A DNA stretch of 64,000 bases, taken from NCBI GenBank assembly GCA_910595825.1, contig OU343161.1, positions 194,945,220-195,009,219 of the forward strand. Direction: 5' to 3'. Under the pieces are notes generated by a model that saw only the letters and a list, made by a program, of their open reading frames with translations, searched no databases and had not been told where the DNA came from. The position numbers and the translations under genes are program-made. This document shows positions 31,935-42,109 of the stretch, piece by piece (the stretch's first letter is position 1; the number at the start of each line of letters is the position of its first letter). The stretch is from Philhelius pedissequus. Lineage: Eukaryota; Arthropoda; Insecta; Diptera; Syrphidae.

Positions 31935-34450
31935 AGGTCGTAGTTCATTTTCGGGGGTTCCGTGTGAGGCGGGTCGTTATCCGAGGCTTCTCGCGTGTCT
32001 CTTATTAGAATATTGTTTTTTCTGTGGTCGGGTCGTTAGCCCATAGCACTAACCTCCAATCTGTATGGCCATGGGTATAATGTTGCAATTTTTTCCTTGA
32101 TCAACATTCGCACTTACAAGTTTAGCAAGTCACGACATACAGCCAAGACCAGTATCCGGCGGTTACCAACTTGGAGATAATATAAGCACTTGATGTGTGG
32201 GAAAACATACATCTCGAGGCCCCTAGTTCCTACAACATCCAACCACTTTTCATTCGCTACATTTATATAATAATCAGGATCAATAAATATCTATACTTAT
32301 TTCTCAGACGATGTCAAAAATTCTGAAGAAGTCTTCAACGTGTAATGATAAAAAAGTGTAAATCCAAAATAAAAAGAATTATTTTTTATAATAAAATAAT
32401 ATAACTAGAAATTGTTTTTTGTTTAAATCATGTGAACAAATATAGGTACTCGCTTCTTTCCTAAATATTGCGTTGCATTGAATGCAGTTGACTTTCCGTA
32501 ATTTAGGTGTTTATTTTATTTGATGTTATTTCACAAGCAAAACCAATTAGTTATATTACTTTACATTTATCGAGAAAAGGCCTAAGTTAATTCTCATATT
32601 TAAACCAACATAGACATTTTCGTCGAATCTTATGGAACTGCATTAAAGCCAGCCGATTTAATTTATCATCATTATTTCAGTAGACATTAATTTAACAATC
32701 AAAAAATTTTAGTTAGAAATAGATACAATCAACACTGTGTGTCGGCAAATCATTCGTCCCTTACCTAATATAAAATCACAAAGCTAGAAAAAAGCAAACA
32801 CTACCCACACACAAAAATACCAAAATTGTTCCACCGCTTAGCGAGATTTTTAAAAATACTGAAGTTGAATCCTTTTGAAAGTAAAATATATAAAAATAAA
32901 TATTTAGTTATGTAAGTATTTGTTTTTGATTGAAACCTACACAAAAAGAGGCACCCTCCTGATTGCTGACGTTAAAAGGAATGTGGAAGGAAGTGGTGCT
33001 TCTTTGACAACATCAAAATCAGTGCCAAAAAGCATTTATGATGAATAATAAAATATGAAAAATAAATTTGGGTGCCTCAAGAGAAGTCCCTTAAAGAAGT
33101 TCCTTCCCATGATTATTCTGTTCGCAGGCAAATTTGTCAAAAACTCGTACACCGCGTCGCGTCGCCTGCCGCTCAACATCGTCTTTCAAACACTTAATAC
33201 TTCAACACTTCAAATAGCTGGCTGTTATTGGAAGCTGCTTTCAACCCATTCCCAACTGTCAAAAATACTTGAAGAACAGGTCGCGACACTTTAACTTACC
33301 CTCATCATCAGCCATTATGTGTCTATAAGAAGTAAAATGCTTACATATGTACTTACTTCAGTTAGGCCCAAACCCAATGCTTTTGAAGTGAAAACGTGAA
33401 CCCACACACATTTGCCTATTTAAAAAAGTCCAACTGTAATCATAATCATAATGTCGTCGTCGCAACTCACATACCTATATAATATATCGTGACGTGTTTG
33501 AATGAAGCCAAGCGAGCACTTTATGTACGAGTATAGTGTTACATTAAAAACCAATTCTTCGGCAAGGAGACTAAAGCACATTTCTACATTTCTGCAGCCC
33601 CAGAGCAAGAAGCCTTACTTCTGAAGCTTTATGCTTATACGCGATACTGCTGTTTTATGCTTTCAACAAAAGAGTGAACTGCTAAATTTTGTGTTGACAC
33701 GCTAGGCAATTTGTGAAGTGTAAACATTATGTTAACCGCGCGCTAGCTGTCGGGCGCCCCACCCTTAAGGATGCATGCTTATACCTATACGGCTTGATAT
33801 GGTTAAAGAGGGTGTGAAATGTGAAATCAAAGTTTTTTTTTTCATATGTTTATCGTTGTTTTTATATGGATGGAGTGTTAGGTACTTTTGGGTGACTTGG
33901 CTGGTGCTCTTTTGAGGCAAATAAACGTCCCCATAAGTTCCCAAAGAATGAGAGTCATTACTCATGAGATGTTTTTTTTTTGTTTTTGTTTTTCCCTGAG
34001 TTTTTGCCTATCCTTATATCGAAGAATACCTACTACAAGTTGAGGTACAAATGTTAAGAAACATTGGTATTTCATTTTTTTTTTTTAGCAAAAATAAAAA
34101 CATTTGGGTTTTGTTGCAAATTTTCTGATGGAGCTTGCATAAAAATCATATCCGCCTTCACATGTGGTATGTAGATACATACATATATAAATATGATGTA
34201 ATTTATTACATTTCAAAATAATTAATACCTGCGGGTAAGGATTAGAGCTGAGAATAAATCAGGATACACACAAATCCGCACCAAAATATCTTGAAATCTC
34301 GAGTAAATAATGTTTAGATATGTATCTTCGAACTCACACGAAATATATGTACATCGAAGAAGGCTTAGTGACAAAAAATGTATGCAAAATTGCGCGTGGA
34401 CTCCGTTGCGATGGCTACCTAAGCAAGGAGCAACCATCTCCGAAAAGCAA
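31935..34450. other. possible LINE 5' UTR, then unassigned DNA
   Basis: 31935-32100 may be the 5' untranslated part of the LINE. From 32100 on, AT-rich sequence alternates with a GC-richer part at 33080-33300 (79-codon ORF without known motif). ATGTA simple repeats lie near 34170-34195. No TE ends were seen. This is the longest stretch in the window that looks single-copy. Confidence 0.4.
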
Positions 34451-34924
34451 TAGGGTAAAGGCACTAGTATCCGGACACTTAACACATTTGTTATCTTTGA
34501 GTTTAATTCGTCGAATTACTATAAAAGCTTCGAAATATTTTTACACTGCATCTGAAAGCGTGTTTAGTTTTTGAAAACACAAAATAAACGACTTTCGCAA
34601 ATTTTTTATAATATAATTATTTAAAACAGAAATATCTAAAAAAAAGTCAATTTGCACTGTTGTTTCCGGACAATTTTATTCTAGTATCCGGTCGCCACAA
34701 TTTTTGTACGAATTTATAATTCTTCACCGTTTTTCATAAAATGAAACATCTTTGTTTTTGAAAAAAATATACATATGTACATATACACTTTAATATTTTT
34801 TTTTATTTTTCTTAAAATTGTATAAGGAAAAACAAAAAAATTAATCAATTAAATAATTCAGTTTCGTACTTTTAAAGGTTAAACAATTTTTTTTAGTAAA
34901 AGTTATCACAAAGCAATTAAAAAA

Positions 34925-35190
34925 TAAAATTCACGACTGGATCGTACAAACTTGCTCTTGTAGCTAACAACTTTAGTGTTACTCACTGACGCTGTTGGTA
35001 GGTTGCTAGTCTATTATAGTTTTCCTATGCTGATTTAAAGCCCATGTAGGTAATATTACCTTGATTCTTAGTATAATGAATTGTCGAAAGCATGATTCAA
35101 GGAATAGTTAAATAGGTACCTACAGATGTATATTTAAATGGATTTTAATTATGTAAATTAGGAGGGTAATAATGTAAATACTCGTATGTA
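34925..35190 (-). repeat. repeat family B copy 2, inside the pogo-like transposon
   Basis: Reverse match to 24000-24245: CTTGCTCTTGTAGCTAACAA, GGTAGGTTGCTAGTC, GGAATAGTTAAATAGGTACC, GGAGGGTAATAATG. At its start (34928) it carries ACGACTGGATCGTACAAACTTGC, the same terminal sequence as the DINE-like family, which ties family B to that family at one end. The (TA)n seen in copy 1 is absent here. Confidence 0.6.
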
Positions 35191-36000
35191 TAAGTACATA
35201 CATGTATATAATGAAAGTGAATGGTGTATAGGAGGGAAAAATGCCCTGACAATTCTCTTATCACTTCACCCGCGATATTCAACCTATTCAATTCCGTAGG
35301 TTGGTCGGCATTTGATGAATGTGGAGCTTCAGGAATCAGCAAATTTTCAACGTTGTTCCTGACGCATTTTGAGTAGTCCTCACCTGCAGGGTTCAATGGG
35401 TATAAATCACACCATCTAAAACGTTTTGTATCCTTGCCACCTTAGTGTTCATTATTGCTTCATTTAAAAGTGGACAAAAACTTCGTTAAGTAAGTGCATG
35501 GCCTATATTTTTTGGTTGCCAATCACGAACTGTTTTTTTTTTTAATGCGATATAAGGGGTTTAAAGACACTTACACCAGCCGGCTGATTGGTTTTATAAT
35601 GTTTTCCTGTCGAACAACTGCTTTTCCCTTACTAATAATAATAAAATTAGATTTAGATTTCGTTTCATAAATGCCCACGACCATGTCTGATCTGGTCTAT
35701 CGTCTTTGAATGGCGTTTTTCTTTTTGAATCCTTTTATTATTTTTTGCACGGTATACAGAAAGTTACCAGTTTTTAATGGAAAGCCACATTTAGAAAGAT
35801 CAGCAAACCACTTAGCAATTTATTCCTCCTTCTCATCTGTTAAGTAAGGATCTGGGCCCATTTTAGTTTTCTTTTCACCGATTAAAATTCTGTTTTTCAG
35901 CCTGTCATGTAGTGATGAACGAGATATACCACATTTAGTTGCAGATTTTCGGAGACTAATTTGGTTTGACATTATTTCATCTTAAGCCTTTGAAATGTTT
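35150..36000 (-). pseudogene. pogo-type transposase N-terminal region (psq and CENP-B-like DNA-binding domains)
   Basis: The minus strand from about 35985 reads NQISLRKSATKCGISRSSLH (psq-type helix-turn-helix), DRLKNRILIGEKKTKMGPDP, then YLTDEKEE, a stop, and IAKWFADLSKCGFPLK (CENP-B-type helix-turn-helix), then LYTVQKIIK near 35740. Further frames continue to about 35150, with stops and a region resembling an NVLDGV/PAGE..S stretch (35400-35340). The DDE catalytic core is not recognisable, so it is deleted or decayed. It belongs to the TA-flanked element 34453-36652. Confidence 0.75.
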
Positions 36001-36654
36001 TCTGAATTCATTCATTAAAAGATAGGTATTTTAAAGGACTAAGACCCCTTAAAATTACATTAAAAACAAAGTTGTCCGGAAATTGAATCTAATTTTTCAG
36101 TATCCGGTCACATATATTTTTACCAAAGTAACTCTGTCATTCATACATTTAACCCTGTCCGGAGTCTGAAACATTGAGAGAGAAATGCAAGTCTATTTCA
36201 TTCAGACACAATATACTCCCAACTACCTTTTATCAGACTTAGAAAGAGATTTTTCCTTTTCCCTCATATTTTCATTATCCGGACACTGTGTCCGGGAACT
36301 GAAAAAATCTTAAATTTTGGTTCCAGTATCCGAACACTAAAAAATATTTAAAAAAAACAACTTTTTGTCTATGTTTTTTATTAATTATCAAAATTTATCA
36401 TATTTATTCAAAACTAACAACTTTCTTTTGTAATAAAATTAATAATTTAATTTTTGCAAATATCGGACACTTAATTGAAGTATATCTCTTAAACCATTCA
36501 GGTTATCCGCTTAGAACTTTGCGTGTTAATGTCAAATACATCAGAGAATGTGAATTTTTCGTTTCATTCGCATTTATAAGGATGATGTAACTATTAATCC
36601 CAAAAAAATCACAAAATGTCCGGACAATGTCCGGATACTAGTGCATTTACCCTA

Positions 36655-37240
36655 TTATCGTGATTAAAGTTGGTCTATAGATTTTTATTAATGTGTTAAG
36701 TATGATAAAGGATATAACATTATTAATAAATCATCACGTTTTCAATCCAGGTACATGATATTTACATTCATGGTTTAGAAAACTTGTTGCTGTTTAGTGA
36801 ATTATATAAATTATATCTATACTGATTTTTGAGCTAAAATAAATATTGCTTGATTTAAAAATAAGACGATAGAACAGACTTCTGACTTTAAAAAAGTATA
36901 ATACTTGATTTAAGGTACCTATTATAATGATTTACAAAATATTTGTGTCCATTCAGAAGCAGCACCCAAGTCTAGCCGAAAGCAAATTTATATCTGTTAT
37001 AACAGTTTTTTGACAGTTATTCGCCCATAAAAGTGTTAAATGTGCTGAAGCAATTAACTTAAAATTGAAAGTTCATCTTCAGCTTGAGTTTAATAAAACA
37101 AAATGAAGTGATAAAAAAGGCTAAATGACATTCAACCAAAAACAACTAACTTACAAAATTAACTTGCTTACAAAAAAGCTCGCTTACAAAAATTAAACAA
37201 CAAAAATAAGCAATTACATACATTACAAAAGGTTGAAAAG
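36655..37240. other. no gene seen
   Basis: AT-rich; CTTACAAAA words recur at 37150-37190; no coding signal. Confidence 0.5.
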
Positions 37241-37243
37241 GGA

Positions 37244-38720
37244 TTACTCTATTGCTCGAGATTCTAAATTTATTAAATTGTTTGTTGTTTGTATGAAAAA
37301 TGACTCATAAGCATCCAACTTAGAGGGGTTATTCACTGTTTTTAAAATTTTTATATTGTCAACAATTGGTATAACAGAGTGAGGCTCTGTGATGTCGAAA
37401 TTAAATATGTGTGATGGTATAGCCTTTTGAATTTCCTTGTTGTCTATTGTTCTTTCGTGTTCACTTGCTCTTGTTTTCAAAGCATTTCTCGTGAATGATG
37501 GCTTCACAACTACCTAGTATGTGGTCCGGTGTCTCCTCGTTCACCTTACAGGACAGAGCATTGCTCTCTATTACCATATTAAGGTGCCTGTTCAGTTTAC
37601 AGTGGCCAGTGAGGAGACTTGTTATTGCCCTTTGGTTGTTCCTACTTAGAATAATACCAGGATAAAAACCCTTTTTGGTTGTAGTTCCCAAGTAGTAGTT
37701 AAGCCTGTGTTAACCGGAGTTTATTCCAAATATTTGATCTTTTGGCCTCCTCTTTGGATCTGATCTTGTTTTTGATCACTTTTCTCCTATTCTGCAAAAG
37801 GGCTCTGGTTCCATTAAAGGTGACGTTGCTCCTATTTTTGCTAGGGAGTCTGCTTCTTCGTTGCCCCGGATGCGCATATGCCCAGGTACCCAATGAAGTG
37901 AGACTTTGTTTTATTTGCCCAGCTCATTCAGTCTGCTCACACATTCGCATACCAGTTTTGAGCTGATGGAGTAAGAGCTTAGTGTCTTTAGTGCAGGTTA
38001 ACTATCTGACTTGATTGCAATATTTAGGTTCGTGTAATTTTTTTCGAGATTTCGCTCTGCGCATTTTCCTATTCCTGGAAAATGCTAGTGGATTACCGAT
38101 CAAAGCGGAGAGTTTGGTTCTAGGCCCCAAAAACTCCTGTACCAGTACCCTCAGTTGTTCTGAATCCATCAGTGTACCACTTGATGGCATATTTGCCTTG
38201 AGTGTGTAGTTAAGGTTCTCACCTACCCATTCTTTTTTGAACTTAATTCCGTTCTGAAGTTTTTCTCGAAGTTATATTTTTTGATCATATACCATCTCTA
38301 GGATTGGCCAAGAGGTTTGTTCCTGTATACCTCAGAATCAAGGATCTTTCTCTTGATCCTATTATTTTGCCCGGCCCAATTCCCTCTTTGGCAAATCTCA
38401 AAATGGCGCTTTTGACTGAGTCTTAACTACAGCATGCAATAGAGTTAAGTTGATAATGACTTCAATTTCTGCTGTGGGGCAGGTTCTCATTGCTCCGGTA
38501 ATGCATAAGCATGCCAGCCTTTGTATCTTTTCAAGTGATTTCCTAGTCGTTGCTTGTTCGGTTTCCTACTGACATGCAATCGCCCCATAGGTAATGATGG
38601 GTCTTACCATCATGGTATACATCCATCTTAGGATGTTTGGCTTGCATCCCCATGTCTCTTGCATATCATGAGTGCTTTAGTGGCTTTCCTGACACTTACC
38701 TCGACATTTTTGTGAGAGCT
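37244..38720 (-). pseudogene. LINE with RNase H domain (R1/LOA/I-type): RT end, RNase H, zinc knuckle
   Basis: Read right to left. NILRWMYTMMVRPIITYGAI (38640-38580) and KIQRLACLCITGAMRTCPTA (38540-38480) are the RT thumb region of R1-like LINEs. RNase H follows: WYTDGFRTTEGTGTGVFG (38190-38130), IAIKSDS, SLHWVPGHMRIRGNEEADSL (37900-37840, holding the catalytic GNEEAD), then AITSLLTGHCKLNRHLN (37640-37590) and a CCHC-like end SCKVNEETPDHILGSC (37555-37510). Frameshifts and stops occur throughout, and the 5' two thirds are missing. Clade choice is from the RNase H plus LLTGHCRLN..L type block. Confidence 0.8.
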
Positions 38721-38784
38721 ACAAGAAAGTGGAATCCGACCTAGACAATCTCCTCTGGCATCGTAGCATCATGCTGGTTGAAAA

Positions 38785-39145
38785 TTTCAATTATTTCATG
38801 AACCGCTCTGTTCTTTTCTATCAGTGTACAAAAGTTTTTTCCCAGATTAAATAGGCATGACTTAGTGTCAACTACTGAAGGTATGCAAGAACAAAATGTG
38901 CTTGGCTGCTTCTTCGTATTTGAGGTAACTTACTGAATATATGTTCTCAGCAGTTTTTGTTCTTCCAGGTTTACAGAAGTAGATAGAACTTTCGGTGCTA
39001 AGGTAGAAGTACCAAAAGGTCAACGTCTTTCTCGACCATAAAAACAGCATCAGATTTCTTTATTTAACTGTGACACTACGTTATTTCTATTCAATCAGGG
39101 AAAACAGAACAGAGCGGTTCATGAAATAATTAAAATTTCCTGCCA
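38785..39145. repeat. inverted repeat of about 36 bp around a 280-bp loop
   Basis: AATTATTTCATGAACCGCTC-TGTTCT (38790-38816) is the inverse of AGAACAGAGCGG-TTCATGAAATAATT (39110-39135). The loop has no known motif. It may be a small MITE, or the LINE end duplicated in inverted orientation: the left arm reads as LINE-like sequence (NRAVHEIIEIFN on the minus strand). Confidence 0.5.
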
Positions 39146-39149
39146 ATAA

Positions 39150-39820
39150 GAACCTACGGTGAGGACGGAGTACTCTTTCTTGTAGTTTTATATGGTAGCA
39201 ACATAGATAAAGACACTTTGGAAGCGATTTGTTTCTAACGCTTCGGAAATCTGCATTGAAAGCGAGGACGAGGATGACGACATTTTTCAGGATACGGACA
39301 ACTAAGACCAGGAGACCGACAATAACGAACCCGGACCATCTAAAAGTACCAAAATGTAGTAGAAATTAATTTTTGTAACGCTGTAAAGTCATAATTTACT
39401 ATCCTTAAATTTAAAAACAAATATGTGATATACTTTTCGCCTTTAACTTTACTTACAGAAAGTAAAATACTGTTTAATGATAATTTTCTAGTGCCTTTTG
39501 GTTTTTTTCTCATAATTATGTAAAAATTTAATGATTAAAATAAGAATAATACAATAAAACTCAACGGAAATGAAGTTTCCGCATTTTTTTCCAAATAGTG
39601 CAAATTCACGGAGCTGTTACTCTTAACATATGTGCGATACAAAAGAAATGTTTTAAATCAAAAATGTAGTAATTTATCCTCTTTACCTTTGTAGAAATAT
39701 CTTTTGTCGTGAAAGCCACCATTTTTGAGTTATTATTAAAAAACAAAATGTTTGTACCTTATATCCAAGATGGCGGCTTGAGCGCATCCGCCTCGAGGTC
39801 GAAAACTTGATTTTTCCTTA
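39150..39820. other. unassigned; short acidic reading frame near 39235-39357
   Basis: The plus strand reads NASEICIESEDEDDDIFQDT, then a stop-interrupted DQETDNNEPGPSKSTKM and a stop at about 39357. Acidic tails ending GPSKS are seen in some transposases and nuclear proteins, but the family is not identifiable here. Confidence 0.35.
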
Positions 39821-39852
39821 AGGTCCCAAGCCTGTTATTAGGCTTGGGACCT
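39821..39852. repeat. perfect 12-bp stem hairpin with 8-base loop
   Basis: AGGTCCCAAGCC, loop TGTTATTA, GGCTTGGGACCT, followed by an A-run. It lies directly before a DINE-like copy. It could be the 3' hairpin of a Helitron-type element or a small inverted duplication. Confidence 0.6.
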
Positions 39853-39869
39853 AAAAAAAGGCTACTTCC

Positions 39870-40622
39870 CTGACATTACGATGATAGAGAACACCAAAAG
39901 AGCGGGGCCCTCAATACCGTCTGTCTGCCTCTCTGTCCGTCTGTCTGTAGAACTATCTAAAACCTAAACCGCTGGACCGATTTTGTTCAAACTTGGGGCT
40001 TACGCGTTTTAGGTTATTGTCCGAAACAGATTTTTGAATCGTTGTTTTAGCCCTAAAAATAAAGCTACTTGCCATACAAATTTTTCTAGGCGTCTTAATA
40101 ATCTCGAAAACGGCTCTGCTTGATAAAAATATTTGTGTGTTCCACTTTGGGTATGGTCTACATTTTAGCCAAACATTTTTTAAAAATATTTTGTTATTAA
40201 CGGTACCTGCCATACAACGACTATTTCGTTTTAAATTTTCCCATCAACGGCTTAACGAATTTCAATCAAAATTTGTATACAGGAGTTCCTTCAAATTCTT
40301 AATAATACTGCATTTCAAAATTTTCGAAAAATAGTTTTTTTTTAGATTTTTGAAAAAAAATATTTTTTTTTTTTTTTGAAAATTCAATATTTCGAAAACG
40401 GGTGAACGATTTTTTCTGAAATTTTGTTTTTAAATTTATATTATTAAATATTTAAAATGCTCATACTATAGAAAAAAATTAAGAATTTACATTTATAAAA
40501 AAATAAGTGAAAAACGACTTTAAAAATACTATTAGCCGTTTCCATTAAAAATCTTTTGCATATAATGTGATCGAACATAGGAGCAAGTACGTGCGATCCA
40601 GCCGTGCATTTTATTTTACTAC
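39870..40622 (+). mobile_element. DINE-like element copy, long
   Basis: GACATTACGATGATAGAGAACACC, a CCGTCTGTCTG tract at about 39917-39950, AACCTAAACCGCTGGACCG, TAAAGCTACTTGCCATACAAA, TATTTCGAAAACGGG near 40390, and the right end GAGCAAGTACGTGCGATCCAG-CCGTGCATTTTA (40590-40618). This is one of the copies with both the tract and the right end. Confidence 0.7.
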
Positions 40623-40624
40623 GA

Positions 40625-42060
40625 TGTTAAAGCAGTTGATACTAAGTTGATTCTAAAAACTGGATTTAGCTAATTTAAAACAAACTAATCAATGAACTAA
40701 TTTTAAAATTTTACTAAAGTTGAATCCATAAGATACATTGACATTTACAAACAACAAAAAATGATGTCCGCTTAGTTTAGTATATGGTGCTAATTAATAA
40801 GTTCTTAAGTTAAGGAAGTGCTTAAATATTAGCAAAGCGTTAATTAGTATCATGCTAATACTTTTAAAATATTAGAGATATAAAGAAATATTTGAGTTTA
40901 ATTAAACCAAATTATGTATGTGTCCCTTTGAATGAAATAATGTATATTTTCAAATATAAATTAGTCCTTTTGAAAAAAATAAATGCATAAATTAAAAAAA
41001 TAAGATTTTCTTCCAGACTTAGCAAAAAGCAGGAATAAATTAAAAATATTATACAGGAGTCATCTTCGTTGTTTGTTTTTAAATAAATTTAAAGATTTTT
41101 GAGGTTAAGATGTCCTTAAAAAATATTCCTTCGAGCCCTCTGCAAAAAAAAGTGTTTCCCATTCCAGTTCCCTCTCTGGTATATAATACTCGTTCATTTT
41201 CTTACGTACATTGTACACATATGAATTTATTTTAATTTTCAAAATGGAAATTAATGTATGGTATTAAGTTGGTTTTCATCCTTCGCTGAGCAATGAAAAA
41301 ATAAATCATTTAGAATTGTATCCTTTTTTGTTTTAAAACACGTTTAAGAAAAACTTTCATCTTGATTTTTTTTTTGAAATAAAAAAATATAAATTGCTTT
41401 TTCTCTTTCCAGGGGAATTTGCTGCAAAATATCTTCTACCAGATTGCACTTTGATTATGAGAAACATCGTCAAAGATAAAGCCCTGTCTTTTCCATCATA
41501 ATTTTAACTACAAGAAAGCAATTTTTTTTTCGTTACTCCTTCTTTTTTTAGAATACATAATATAGATGTTGAAAAATTAATTCGCAAAAGTGAATTTTAT
41601 GTTTTTTATTTGAATTTGTGAAACTGCGCGTTTACTATTTTGTTTCGTGTCAATAGAATGAAGGACAAATAATACCCAAAACGATATGGAGGGAGATTTC
41701 TTTTCTTGAACAACTTGATCCTTGTGAAAATAAAAGAATAAAAATTATATAATTTTTATTATTAAAAAAAAAACAAACGCCCTATCTTCATGAAATACAA
41801 AATATAAGTACAGATTAAGTAATTGAGGACAAGTATCATTACGATGGAAAGGATGTTTCTGAGAACGCAAACACTGGAATACATATTAATATTTATGTAT
41901 TTAACTGGAAATGGTAAGTTTAAGAATTTTTGTATAGAATACTTTTTAGAAATATATTTTTGTTAATAATATTATTTATTTTTAAACGAAATTTGGGAAT
42001 AAATCGAAAATAGCTATTTACTGGGATATATTTACTTTGAAAATTATTTACCAAGTTTTC
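40625..42060. other. no gene; GATACTA-type words at 40630-40870
   Basis: 40630-40870 repeats words of the 15156 element (TGATACTAAG, GTATCATGCTAATAC, TTAGCTAATTTAA). The rest is AT-rich without coding signal. Confidence 0.45.
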
Positions 42061-42109
42061 CGTAATTGTGTAGTCTAGTTGTGAGTGAAGCTAAGTTGGC
42101 ACAAAAGAA

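Larger units (their letters stand above)
34453..36652 (-). mobile_element. pogo-like DNA transposon with intact ends and TA target duplication
   Basis: Terminal inverted repeats of about 25 bases: left GGGTAAAGGCACTAGTATCC, continuing GGACA; right end complementary with one difference (GGGTAAATGCAC...). TA flanks both sides (34451-34452, 36653-36654). The interior carries a decayed minus-strand pogo-type transposase and an inserted family B repeat (34925-35190). Words TCCGGACA / TATCCGG recur at least nine times near both ends (34475, 34668, 34685, 36072, 36105, 36150, 36275, 36320, 36618). Confidence 0.85.

Noticed and set aside
32100..34440. Search for a hidden TE by inverted ends or LTRs
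   Set aside because: No pair of matching ends or target duplications could be found by eye; left as unassigned.
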